From Bacillota bacterium (GTDB lineage: Bacteria > Bacillota > Clostridia > Lachnospirales > Lachnospiraceae): a stretch of 64,000 bases of DNA. The first letter of the stretch is position 1, and every line of letters starts with the position of its first letter. This document shows, in pieces, positions 53,711-61,927 of this stretch. The notes below the pieces were generated by a model that saw only the letters and a program-made list of their open reading frames with translations, made no database searches and was not told the origin of the DNA. A program made the position numbers and the translations under genes. Where the stretch lies: positions 1-64,000 of the forward strand of contig JAEWYQ010000003.1 of NCBI GenBank assembly GCA_023395555.1. Reading direction: 5' to 3'.

Positions 53711-54364
53711 ATGATAGGGTTAGTAATCAAAGATTTTGTAAATTTAAAGAAAAACATTAAAATTTTTTCAGTGGCGGCATTATTATATGTGATTATGGCT
53801 TTTACCTCCAAGGATCCCAGCTTTTTCTCCAGTTTATTTACGGTGCTGATCGCAATGCTGACTCTGAATGCCTATTCTTCCGATGAAGCGGCAAAATGGG
53901 ATATCTATGCGCTCACCATGCCGGTTTCGAGAGAGGATATTGTCCGCGGTAAATATGCAATTATGATTTCTTTGACCTTGATTGGTTCTGCGGTAGGAAC
54001 CGTACTTACGATAGTATTGAATGCCGTTCTCGGGAATGAGCAGATTGCATCGGGAGTAATGGGGTGTTGGATCGGTGCGGCTATTGTCATCCTGTTTTAT
54101 AGTATCACCATTCCGTTTATTACTAAGCTGGGAGTGGAAAAGGCAAGATTAATCTTTTTTATGATTTATATCATTCCCTTTGCGATCTTTTTCTTGATGA
54201 GCAACGCAATAAAGGATGGCAGAATTACCATATCGGGGGAACTGATTAATATAGGGTACAGACTCATGGACAATGCATATGTGCTGCTGCCCCTTCTTCT
54301 GCTCTTTGCCCTGGCAGTGTCCTATACCGTATCCGTCCGCCTGTATCTGAAAAAAGAATTCTAA
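53711..54364 (+). CDS. ABC-2-type transporter permease
   Basis: A 217-residue membrane protein with about six helices, starting MIGLVIKDFVNLKKNIK as in bacitracin/YtrC-like ABC-2 permeases (ABC2_membrane_5). It contains the family's Tyr-Ser-Ser-Asp-Glu segment and LTMPVSREDIVRGKY. It is the final gene of the GntR/ABC cassette and depends on the ATPase encoded upstream. Confidence 0.88.
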   Translation: MIGLVIKDFVNLKKNIKIFSVAALLYVIMAFTSKDPSFFSSLFTVLIAMLTLNAYSSDEAAKWDIYALTMPVSREDIVRGKYAIMISLTLIGSAVGTVLTIVLNAVLGNEQIASGVMGCWIGAAIVILFYSITIPFITKLGVEKARLIFFMIYIIPFAIFFLMSNAIKDGRITISGELINIGYRLMDNAYVLLPLLLLFALAVSYTVSVRLYLKKEF

Positions 54365-54454
54365 TACCGGGAGAAACTCCTTTTTCGCATAACTTTTTAC
54401 ATGTGAGCTTCATAGAATAATGTATAAGTTATTGCGCAGAAAGGAGCAGGCGGC

Positions 54455-55015
54455 TTGTATAATCAGTTCAATCATGATAGAGGCAATAATGGGAAGTACG
54501 AATATATACCAAGGCAATCGGTGGAACAGGGAGGATTGATATCTCCGCCTACGAATGAAACACGGCAGGTAAATGGACAGCCGCAGATGCAGCAGATGAA
54601 TGGGCAGCCAAGATCCGCGCCGCCGAATTTTATTCCGGAGGCTCCGAACCGCAGCCAGACTGGAATGCCGGAGGAGGCGGGGAGAAGCAATTTCGGCGGG
54701 CCGGGGAGACCAGGACCGGGAGGCCAGGGACCGGGAAGACCAGGGCCGGGAGGTCAGGGACCGGGGAGGCCAGGACCATGGGGACCGGGACCGGGAAGGC
54801 CGGGGCCGGGCGGGGATGAGCTGCAGAGATTACAGAGGGGTATGAGGGGATGTTTGTTCCGCTTCACTTACATCTGGCTCGTGAATGGTGATGAATTTTG
54901 GTTTTATCCCACCTCTGTGGGCAGGGATTTCGTACAGGGCTTCCGTTGGAGAAGAAACCGGTGGGAATTTGACCGGATCAGCCTGCGAAGAATCTTTTTC
55001 TTCCGTTGTTTTTAG
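54455..55015 (+). CDS. Gly/Pro-repeat protein with conserved aromatic C-terminal domain
   Basis: A 186-residue protein starting at TTG 54455 behind AAGGAGCAGG. Residues 1-75 are Gln/Asn/Pro-rich; about 80-125 are collagen-like GRPGPGGQGP repeats encoded by near-identical DNA. The last 60 residues (GCLFRFTYIWLVNGDEFWFYP, then GFRWRRNRWEFDRISLRRI and CF) are compact and aromatic. I recall this tail as a recurrent small domain in Firmicutes proteins with low-complexity N-termini, of unknown function. No signal peptide is present. It could be a spore or surface-associated protein; evidence is lacking. Confidence 0.75.
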   Translation: MYNQFNHDRGNNGKYEYIPRQSVEQGGLISPPTNETRQVNGQPQMQQMNGQPRSAPPNFIPEAPNRSQTGMPEEAGRSNFGGPGRPGPGGQGPGRPGPGGQGPGRPGPWGPGPGRPGPGGDELQRLQRGMRGCLFRFTYIWLVNGDEFWFYPTSVGRDFVQGFRWRRNRWEFDRISLRRIFFFRCF

Positions 55016-55040
55016 TCTTAGAACTATTTTGCCGAAAGAA

Positions 55041-55086
55041 AGGATGCCAAATAGCTTACAGTTTGGGCTATTTGGCATCCTGTTTT
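55041..55086. terminator. Bidirectional terminator between Gly/Pro-repeat gene and lgt
   Basis: A perfect 15-bp stem, AGGATGCCAAATAGC (55041-55055) with GCTATTTGGCATCCT (55067-55081), then GTTTT. Confidence 0.9.
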
Positions 55087-55128
55087 ATGTTCGTTGGGAG
55101 AAAAGGCTTTCCGCAAGGAGGCGGGGCT

Positions 55129-55953
55129 TTATTCCCCCGATTTGGTTTCTTCGTCTGAAGATATATCGGCATTGGTTCCCGTTTCGCTGGAAAGAGCAGT
55201 TCTGCGGGAGAGCAGACCGAAGACAATCACCATAGCCAGACCGATCAGGAAAAGGAAGATGGCAATGAACTGTGAGGTTGACACATTTCCTACTGTTCCG
55301 CGTTCCAGATCTCCCCGGAAGAATTCCATAACAAAGCGTCCGGCGCTGTAGAACATGAGATAAAAGCCTGCAACCTGGCCGTGCGCCTTGGTTTTCTTCG
55401 ATATCAGCACAAGGATGGCAAAGTGCAGGAAATTCAACGCGCTTGAAAGGGGCTGGGTAGGGATGAGAGACACATTATTCGGCGCGAAATCCGATTCACG
55501 AAAAATGATATGGAAATGGCTTGAAGTCTCCAGCCCATAGCAGCAGCCGGCCAGGACGCATCCCAATCTTCCAAAGCCCTGTGCCAGAGCGATGGAGGGC
55601 ATAACCACATCAAAGAACTGAAGAAAATTCTGCTTGTGCTTCCGGGTAAATAAGAAGCCGGAGAAGATGCCTCCGATAATACCGCCATACACGACAAAAC
55701 CGTGGGTGATATCCAACAGTAAAGCAGGATTGGCAATGATATCTTTCATCTGGGTGATCCAATAAAGCACCTTTGCGCCGATTACGCCGCCCACCAGACA
55801 CCATATAAAAAGATTGAAGACCAGCTCATACTGCATCCCCTTTTTTTTAGCCCGGTATTCTGTCACAAGATAGGCGGCAAGGGCGCCGATGGCGATCATC
55901 AGGCCATAACCGTGAACCGTCAGCGGCCCTATTGTAAATAGATTGTTTTTCAT
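55129..55953 (-). CDS. lgt: Prolipoprotein diacylglyceryl transferase
   Basis: A 274-residue polytopic membrane enzyme that adds diacylglycerol to the lipobox cysteine of prolipoproteins. Family marks: VHGYGLMIAIG near the start, THGFVVYGGIIGG, the Lgt signature GRLGCVLAGCCYG, and a final FRGDLERG before the last helix. About seven helices are predicted. The last 25 residues are acidic and non-conserved. It stands alone, facing the collagen-like gene across a shared terminator. Confidence 0.95.
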   Translation of the reverse strand: MKNNLFTIGPLTVHGYGLMIAIGALAAYLVTEYRAKKKGMQYELVFNLFIWCLVGGVIGAKVLYWITQMKDIIANPALLLDITHGFVVYGGIIGGIFSGFLFTRKHKQNFLQFFDVVMPSIALAQGFGRLGCVLAGCCYGLETSSHFHIIFRESDFAPNNVSLIPTQPLSSALNFLHFAILVLISKKTKAHGQVAGFYLMFYSAGRFVMEFFRGDLERGTVGNVSTSQFIAIFLFLIGLAMVIVFGLLSRRTALSSETGTNADISSDEETKSGE

Positions 55954-56161
55954 GTTCCTTCATCCTCTTTTCCTAATTATAAAATCTTCCTGTAATGTGA
56001 GTTGTGAGAATAACCATAACTGCATCGTACATCACGAAGTGCTTATTTGCGCTACCGGATCATTGTAACATATTTAACCTGAAAAGAAAATATTAATTAA
56101 ACATTAGATAGCAGCAGTCATGTAATAGGAATGGAAACAGTGCAGGATCAAAAAAGCTGAC

Positions 56162-56212
56162 TTGACATTAAGCATTATTTGTATTACTATATATAATACA
56201 AATAATGCTTAA
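56162..56212 (+). promoter_or_regulatory. Promoter fully covered by a 45-bp palindrome
   Basis: TTGACA (56162-56167) and TACTAT (56185-56190) are 17 bp apart. A perfect inverted repeat with 19-bp arms (56168-56186 and 56194-56212) and a 7-base centre spans the spacer, -10 and start. The YtrA-type regulator encoded at 56233 is the expected binder. Confidence 0.85.
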
Positions 56213-56232
56213 TTCGTATTGGAGGTCAGGGG

Positions 56233-56631
56233 ATGATCATTAAGCTGAATACCGCAAGCTCAACACCTATTTATGTTCAGCTGTGCAATGAAATTATTAT
56301 GGGAATTGGAAAGGGAGAGCTGAAGATTGGGCAGGGACTGCCCACAGTCCGGCAAATGGCAGAAGATATTGGCGTGAATATGATGACGGTCACCAAAGCC
56401 TACACTATTCTTAAAAACGAAGGCTATATTGAAATAGACCGCCGCCATGGTGCGATTGTTAAGCCTGCGGCACTTTTAACCGGTGATTTCAAGGAAAGGA
56501 TGGAAAGCGAGCTGTCCCTGCTTGTCACTGAGGCTTCACTGAAGGGAATCAAAAAAGAACATTTTTTGAAGCTGTGCGGTGAAATGTTTGATCATTTAAA
56601 GATTTCACCGCTGGCAGGAGGGAGTCTATGA
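56233..56631 (+). CDS. GntR-family regulator, YtrA subfamily
   Basis: A 132-residue winged-helix repressor (PIYVQLCNEIIMGIGKGELKIGQGLPTVRQMAEDIGVN, then RRHGAIVKP). It is the same subfamily as the protein at 52411 but clearly a different paralogue. Its stop overlaps the start of the downstream membrane gene, so the two are coupled. Operator: the long palindrome directly upstream. Confidence 0.92.
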   Translation: MIIKLNTASSTPIYVQLCNEIIMGIGKGELKIGQGLPTVRQMAEDIGVNMMTVTKAYTILKNEGYIEIDRRHGAIVKPAALLTGDFKERMESELSLLVTEASLKGIKKEHFLKLCGEMFDHLKISPLAGGSL

Positions 56632-57998
56632 CTGTATTTATTATTCTGATGCTTTGCGCCCTGCTTATCCTGATGGCGCAGTTGCTGTCGCAAGGAACCG
56701 GAGCGAAGCCAAATGGAACCATTCTTTTGGGAGTAACCCTGCCGAGTTATGAACTGGGGAACAGCCAGGTATTAAAAATTGTCCGGGATTACCGAAAGGC
56801 CAACCTTCTGACAGGGGGAGGTTTCTTTGTGCTGCTGTTTCCGGGGCTGCTGGTGTATCAATATGGTACCGTCCTCCTGCTTTATCTCCTGGTCTGGTGT
56901 ATCCTGCTTCTTTATACGGGCAATACCCTTCAGAAAATCTATTTCCACAAATTATATTCATTGAAAAGAGAAAAGGGGTGGTATGCGGGGGAGAGGCATG
57001 TAATTAGCATTGATACAGAGGCCAGCAGACGAAAACGGAGGATGCCCGTATCAAGGCTTTGGTTTATCCCTGCCTTTATGATTGCTTTGACCCCTGCGGC
57101 AGTCTCTTTCCCTGGGATGGAGGAAAGAAGCTTTGCCTGGATTATGGCGGCCTGTTCCCTGCTTTATATTGTAATAAGCCTGCTTGCTCATTTGCAAATA
57201 GCAAAAGAGCGGACGGTATCTTATTCAGAGGATACAGAAATCAACCTGGCCTTGAACCGCAGCTATAAATACCAATGGTCAAAATGCTGGGTTGCGGAGG
57301 CATATATGGGAAGCGTCTTTAATATCCTGTTGTACTTTCTGCTCAGAGGTAATACCTTTCCAGTCTCGGTGACAGCTTTGCTTATTTTTACATCCATCCT
57401 TCCTGCCTTTGTTCCTGTTCTCTATGCTTACCATAAGGTTGGAGAGGAACGCCGCGGACTGCTGTCTTTCATTTCGGCCCAGGTCTATTCGGATGAGGAT
57501 CATTATTGGGAGAAGGGAAGCTATTACAATCCCAATGACAAACGGGTATGGGTGGAAAAACGTTTTGGATACGGCACAACAATTAATATGGCTTCAACCT
57601 TTGGTAAGCTGATTAATTGGGTGTATGCGGCAGTTATAATCGGGGTTATAGCGATTGTGTTCTTCCTGATGCCCCTGGATTTTGGCTCCATTGATTTTCA
57701 GATAAAAAGCAACACCGTTTATATAGATGCTCCCCTATATGAGGATCATTTTTCACTGGAGGATATTAAGGAAGTGAAATTGATAGAAGAGCTTCCAATA
57801 GAAGGCAAACGCAATGGCGGGGACAGTTACTTCTTTTATGTCGGAGGTTTTAAGGTGCGGGGGTATGGAATGTGCCGTGTATATGTCTACCGAAATCATC
57901 CGCCCTATATTGCTGCCGTGTTGTCAGACCGGGTGGTCATTTTTAACGGAAAGACACCGGAGGATACGAAGAACTGCTATTTGCAGCTGACAAAATAA
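56628..57998 (+). CDS. DUF1648/DUF5808-type multi-helix membrane protein
   Basis: A 456-residue protein with about eight hydrophobic helices. It begins like DUF1648-associated proteins (GVTLPSYELGN...IVRDYRK) and contains, near residue 300, the DUF5808 motif around YWEKGSYYNPNDKRVWVEKRFGYGTTINMA. The final 90 residues form an extracytoplasmic-looking beta-rich tail. GntR-YtrA plus such a membrane protein is a recurring pair in Firmicutes; the function is unknown, perhaps envelope related. Confidence 0.8.
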   Translation: MTVFIILMLCALLILMAQLLSQGTGAKPNGTILLGVTLPSYELGNSQVLKIVRDYRKANLLTGGGFFVLLFPGLLVYQYGTVLLLYLLVWCILLLYTGNTLQKIYFHKLYSLKREKGWYAGERHVISIDTEASRRKRRMPVSRLWFIPAFMIALTPAAVSFPGMEERSFAWIMAACSLLYIVISLLAHLQIAKERTVSYSEDTEINLALNRSYKYQWSKCWVAEAYMGSVFNILLYFLLRGNTFPVSVTALLIFTSILPAFVPVLYAYHKVGEERRGLLSFISAQVYSDEDHYWEKGSYYNPNDKRVWVEKRFGYGTTINMASTFGKLINWVYAAVIIGVIAIVFFLMPLDFGSIDFQIKSNTVYIDAPLYEDHFSLEDIKEVKLIEELPIEGKRNGGDSYFFYVGGFKVRGYGMCRVYVYRNHPPYIAAVLSDRVVIFNGKTPEDTKNCYLQLTK

Positions 57999-58002
57999 AG
58001 AG

Positions 58003-58046
58003 GGGCTTATGCCATGGGGCGGATTGCCCGCGGCATAAGCCCTTGC
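58003..58046. terminator. Terminator between the DUF5808 and MerR genes
   Basis: GGGCTTATGCC pairs with GGCATAAGCCC (11 bp), followed by TTGCTGTT. Confidence 0.75.
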
Positions 58047-58115
58047 TGTTACCTCACCTGATGATTTTTAAAGATTTTATAAGCAAATGGCAGCGAATTA
58101 TCCATAGAATACTTG

Positions 58116-59120
58116 TCAGGCACCGAGGACAGGATTTTTTTCTCTTATGGGAATCAGCAAATCTAATTGCATTCCCTCTGGTTCACTATTCTCCTGCAGG
58201 GCATGATTTACATAATTCAAATGCTCCTCCAGCCATCCAAACATATTTTCATGGTTCCAGTCTCCTCGGTATTCATATGTTTTGTTGTTCTGCACCCATT
58301 CGGCAAGGCGTCCCCACTCCTCAAAGGCTCCGAAGGGAATCATATACGCGGCATATAGACCCCCCTCAAACTGCTTTCTGGTCAGTGGTTTGGGAACAAC
58401 CATGTCTTCGGGAACCGTTACCCACATTTCATAGCCGTGATAATTCGTTTCATCGACAGGATTAGGAGCGTTAAATCCGTAGTGCCTGACGTCGGGCTTC
58501 ACATGAATCAGATCACTTTCCCGCACAAATTGGCCCAGTACCTGGCCCACATGCATCTCTGGGTCATCTCCGACATACTGGTATGTTGCTACGGCTGCCG
58601 GGGGCAGATATACAATGCGCACATCCCGGTCAGATAATCTGTTTAATTGTTCATTTGCCTGGTTTAACTCGTTCATGGCAGTGTCCTCCTTAAAATTAAT
58701 CTTTGTTAAAGAAAGAGGAGCGATCATGGAGAGTATGGCAGTATCATTCAATAGATCGGAGTTTAAGCTGACGCCTGACCTGGTGCGCAGCTCCTCCACA
58801 AACCGGTTGAGAATGTCCCGGATGGTTGACAGCGAGCCGATTTCAGCATCCAGCTCACTGATGTTTTCCATAAATACCTCGATGGCCTGCAAGGTACTGT
58901 GATTGCCCAGAAGAATGGCAATCTGCTTCAGGGAAATGCGCAGCTTGCGTAAAACAAGGATTTGTTTCAGCCGCAGACAGGCGTTCTCGTCATATACCCG
59001 GTAGGAATAGTCCTCCATCCGCTGGCTTTGCAATAATCCGATCTGTTCATAGTAACGGAGCGTTCTTGTGGATACCCCGAATAGCTTGGTCACCTGAGTG
59101 ATAGTCTTTAGTTCCTTCAT
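58116..59120 (-). CDS. MerR-family regulator with GyrI-like effector domain
   Basis: A 334-residue regulator. The start is ATG 59120 behind AAGGAGGGTG; a 14-codon upstream extension has no such site. Residues 1-70 are the MerR winged helix (ITQVTKLFGVSTRTLRYYEQIGLL), then a coiled coil to about 130. The C-terminal 180 residues resemble an AraC-type effector-binding (GyrI-like) domain (VRIVYLPPAAVATYQYVGDDPE, GYEMWVTVPEDM, GGLYAAYMIPFG). BmrR-like regulators of this layout sense hydrophobic compounds. No efflux gene adjoins it. Confidence 0.9.
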   Translation of the reverse strand: MKELKTITQVTKLFGVSTRTLRYYEQIGLLQSQRMEDYSYRVYDENACLRLKQILVLRKLRISLKQIAILLGNHSTLQAIEVFMENISELDAEIGSLSTIRDILNRFVEELRTRSGVSLNSDLLNDTAILSMIAPLSLTKINFKEDTAMNELNQANEQLNRLSDRDVRIVYLPPAAVATYQYVGDDPEMHVGQVLGQFVRESDLIHVKPDVRHYGFNAPNPVDETNYHGYEMWVTVPEDMVVPKPLTRKQFEGGLYAAYMIPFGAFEEWGRLAEWVQNNKTYEYRGDWNHENMFGWLEEHLNYVNHALQENSEPEGMQLDLLIPIREKNPVLGA

Positions 59121-59256
59121 AGCACCCTCCTTCTTTATAGTAAGGATTATAAAGTGCGACACGACGTAAGAGTCAATAGCAATAATTCATTTTAATTTAT
59201 TTTAATTCATTATGGTACGTTAAGCAAGGGATTATTGCCCTAAGGAAACAAACAGG

Positions 59257-59286
59257 TTGCAGCAGACAGAGCAAGAATGCTATAAT
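59257..59286 (+). promoter_or_regulatory. Promoter before the leader ORF
   Basis: TTGCAG (59257-59262), 18-bp spacer, extended -10 TGC-TATAAT (TATAAT 59281-59286). Start of transcription would be near 59293. Confidence 0.6.
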
Positions 59287-59336
59287 GGTATAAATGAAAC
59301 AAGGGTTTATACCTGGTTGACCGGGAGGTGAGCAGT

Positions 59337-59396
59337 ATGAAGCATATCATGTCAAGAAAACATCACAACAACAAAGCCTTGTCCCATGCAGAATAA
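59337..59396 (+). CDS. Possible 19-residue leader peptide
   Basis: ATG 59337 follows GGGAGGTG by six bases. The open frame encodes 19 residues rich in His, Asn and Lys (SRKHHNNKALSHAE at the end) and stops at 59396. Its last codons overlap the left arms of two competing RNA stems. Strong ribosome site, position after a promoter, and overlap with structure suggest an attenuator-type leader. It is too short for any homology argument. Confidence 0.4.
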   Translation: MKHIMSRKHHNNKALSHAE

Positions 59397-59454
59397 CGAT
59401 AATGTAAGCCGTTTTTGCATGGGATGAGAGGGATACATTATCTGCTTATTCTGC
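59382..59454 (+). promoter_or_regulatory. Mutually exclusive stems (candidate RNA switch)
   Basis: Stem A: TCCCATGCA (59382-59390) with TGCATGGGA (59416-59424). Stem B: GATAATGTA (59398-59406) with TACATTATC (59434-59442), extended by GCAGAATAA (59388-59396) with TTATTCTGC (59446-59454). All arms are perfect. A and the extended B share bases 59388-59390, and A's right arm sits in B's loop, so they compete or form a pseudoknot. Confidence 0.6.
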
Positions 59455-59489
59455 CTTTATTTGATTACGAAAATAAGGAGCGGATAAGG

Positions 59490-59747
59490 ATGAAATATAT
59501 TAACGCAGCAGATGTATTACCGGAAGAATTATTAAGGGAAATTCAAGGATATGTAAAAGGGGATTTGCTTTATATCCCCCATGGCAACCGACAGAAGAGA
59601 TGGGGCGAAAAAAGCGGCTCCCGTACCTATTATTTGCAGAGAAATAATGATATTAAAAGGAAGTATAAGGCCGGGAAATCCATTTCCCAGATATCTGAGT
59701 CATATGGATTGGCATTTGATACGGTTAGAAGGATCATTTACAGTTAA
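59490..59747 (+). CDS. CD3324-like small helix-turn-helix protein
   Basis: An 85-residue protein; start ATG 59490 after AAGGAGCGGATAAGG. It reads MKYINAADVLPEELLREIQGY, then YIPHGNRQKRWGEKSGSR and a C-terminal helix-turn-helix (IKRKYKAGKSISQISESYGLAFDTVRRIIYS) of the Mor/CD3324 type. Members are small putative DNA-binding proteins of unknown target in clostridia. The 369-base region ahead of it contains the leader ORF and competing stems. Confidence 0.8.
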   Translation: MKYINAADVLPEELLREIQGYVKGDLLYIPHGNRQKRWGEKSGSRTYYLQRNNDIKRKYKAGKSISQISESYGLAFDTVRRIIYS

Positions 59748-59904
59748 AAAAAAGAGAATAGTTTGGAATTGCACGATAAGGGCCGTTGCAGAAGGAATTT
59801 TCGCCGTGATATATTGTGATACTTCTCCAGGATATGTTGTGATACAGGGGAAGGGGATCATAGATATACGGGGTTAAATCCATTTTACAGCGGCCTTGCG
59901 TGGT

Positions 59905-60732
59905 TTAATTGTATTGGAATCTTTGCCGGTAAGCCTCGTAAAACATGACGGTTGCCGCACAGCCTACATTAAAGGAGGAGGCATAGGAGGATTCCGCCAT
60001 TGGAATAGTGCCCAGGATATCGCAGGCTTCCTGGAAGGCATGGCATAAGCCGTCCGTTTCGTTACCGATCATAAACAGGGTCGGCTTAGTCAGATCCAGA
60101 TGATACAGGGGATGCTCTTTATGGGCGGTGGTTCCGATGGATTGGAAGGTGGGGTATCTCTTCTTCATTTCGCCCAGGAAATCAAAAATCCTCTGATTTT
60201 CCGGCACACGAATCACTCTCATATTGAAAAAGGAACCCATGGAGGAGATTATTACATCAGGATCATACAGGTCTACCGCATGTCCTGTGATGAAAAGCGC
60301 TTCCACGCCCAGGGAATCGCAGGAGCGGATTATGGTTCCCAGATTGCCCTTATTGGAAGGACGGTCAAACAATGCCAGAATGGGATTGTCGGAGAAGCTT
60401 AACCCATCCAGGTTATCTTCCTTCATTTTTATAATGGCCAATAGTTCCGAGGTGTCCTCTTTGCCACTAAGCTCTTTCATTAACGGCAAAGACAGCTCGT
60501 AATTTATTTCTGTTTTGACGGAGCTTAATAATCCCTTCGCCCAATCGGATAAGGAAAGCTCCTTGCAGTACAGGAAGGCTTGAATCTTCCAGCTGTTTTT
60601 GACGGCTTCATTGATATTTCGGACACCTTCCACTAAGAATTCCTGATATTTATATCTCTTGTTTCTATTTGTTTTCAATACCTCAAATTTCTGATATGCT
60701 GCATTTCTGGAATTGATTTTTTCAATCTTCAT
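59905..60732 (-). CDS. TrmH/SpoU-family RNA 2'-O-methyltransferase
   Basis: A 275-residue SPOUT enzyme that uses S-adenosylmethionine to methylate a ribose in rRNA or tRNA. Residues 1-100 are the substrate-binding domain (SRNAAYQKFEVLKTNRNKR, EFLVEGVRNINEAV). The catalytic domain shows motif 1 in DRPSNKGNLGTIIRSCDSLGVEA, motif 2 in LFMIGNETDGL and motif 3 in MAESSYASSFNVGCAATVMFYE. Here Ser-Tyr-Ala replaces the usual Ser-Leu-Asn at the third motif. Target site unknown. It is encoded alone. Confidence 0.92.
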   Translation of the reverse strand: MKIEKINSRNAAYQKFEVLKTNRNKRYKYQEFLVEGVRNINEAVKNSWKIQAFLYCKELSLSDWAKGLLSSVKTEINYELSLPLMKELSGKEDTSELLAIIKMKEDNLDGLSFSDNPILALFDRPSNKGNLGTIIRSCDSLGVEALFITGHAVDLYDPDVIISSMGSFFNMRVIRVPENQRIFDFLGEMKKRYPTFQSIGTTAHKEHPLYHLDLTKPTLFMIGNETDGLCHAFQEACDILGTIPMAESSYASSFNVGCAATVMFYEAYRQRFQYN

Positions 60733-60923
60733 TTATTTCATAACCCCCATGGAATTAATCGTTGATATGGTTCGGACCTGTTTATTTTAATGCATTATGG
60801 AGAGTTAAGCAAGGGCTTCCTTTTGATGTCATAAACAAGTATAATTATTTATGACATTTATCCAGACCGGTGAAAATGGTAGAATTACTGCATTAAGCTT
60901 CAAATCTGGGGAGGAAGAAGAAT

Positions 60924-61901
60924 ATGCGTTATGAATTTAGTTTTTATAAGGAAGAAGATTTTGATGAGATTGAAGAGATGGTTCTAGCCTCGTATCAATG
61001 GGAATATCCGATCTGGGGATTGAGCCACCATGAATTTTCAAAAGGGTTGCACCCGTCCTTTACCGGGCATTATCACGCATGGGAGCATACGGTGGGCGTC
61101 TACAGAGAGGGCGGGAAGGTGGCAGCCTGTGTTATCAATGAAGGAAATTACGGAGGAGACACATTCCTTCTGTTTGATTCGAAGGAACGGGGGGAGGACA
61201 GGGAGCTTCTGGCGGAGATGATAAGGTTTGCAAAAACATATGCCGCAGGGATAAAGGAAGACCGCTTAACCCGGTATGTGAACCTGTGTGTGCCGGAATG
61301 GAACAAGGTGTTAAAGGAAATGGTTCTGCAGGCAGGCTTTTGCAAGGAGGATCGGGAGGAAGAGCTGTATATCCTTCCCTTTGGAGAAGAGCCGTTCCCG
61401 GTGAAGCTTCCTGAGGGTTATACCTTTGCAGATGCCAATACGACTCCGGATTTTTATCTTTCCAATACCCATCGGCTGTCCTTTGGCTATGGAGGAGATG
61501 ATTATGCATGTGAGCATGGAGAGCAGGCATTCCATGATTTGCGGAAGATGAAGCATCATAGGAAGGAGCTGGATCTGTGCGTTCTGGATGTGCAAAAACG
61601 GCCGGTTGCCATGGCAATCCTGTGGTGTGATGAGAAGATGCCGTATTGTGAGCTGGAGCCGCTGGCTGTTGTGTGGTGGGAGAGAAGAAAGGGAATTGCC
61701 ACAGTAATCCTGCATGAAGCTGCTAATAGGGTAAAGGAGATGTTTCCTGAATGTACGGGAATGCTGGGAGGAGATCAGACCTTTTACCAGAAAATCGGCT
61801 ATGAGAAGAAAGCGAGTATCCACAGATATCACTGGGAGCTGGAGGTCTTCATATCTTGGATAAAGGAATCCTATGATAAAGACTATGCAAAGGAAGTGTA
61901 G
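60924..61901 (+). CDS. GNAT-family N-acetyltransferase
   Basis: A 325-residue protein. An N-terminal GNAT-like half (to about 155) is followed by a second half whose acetyl-CoA region reads LEPLAVVWWERRKGIATVILHEAANRV, matching motif A (Q/RxxGxG/A variant RRKGIA). A final GDQTFYQKIGYEKK matches motif B. The tandem arrangement is common in enzymes of this size. Substrate unknown. The nucleotidyltransferase gene starts 26 bases after it, suggesting a two-gene unit of small-molecule or antibiotic modification. Confidence 0.88.
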   Translation: MRYEFSFYKEEDFDEIEEMVLASYQWEYPIWGLSHHEFSKGLHPSFTGHYHAWEHTVGVYREGGKVAACVINEGNYGGDTFLLFDSKERGEDRELLAEMIRFAKTYAAGIKEDRLTRYVNLCVPEWNKVLKEMVLQAGFCKEDREEELYILPFGEEPFPVKLPEGYTFADANTTPDFYLSNTHRLSFGYGGDDYACEHGEQAFHDLRKMKHHRKELDLCVLDVQKRPVAMAILWCDEKMPYCELEPLAVVWWERRKGIATVILHEAANRVKEMFPECTGMLGGDQTFYQKIGYEKKASIHRYHWELEVFISWIKESYDKDYAKEV

Positions 61902-61927
61902 AGAAAAATTTTATAGGAGAATAGGAT

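Noticed and set aside
59581..59877. 98-codon frame overlapping the CD3324-like gene
   Set aside because: It is out of frame with the recognised HTH protein and lacks a ribosome site.
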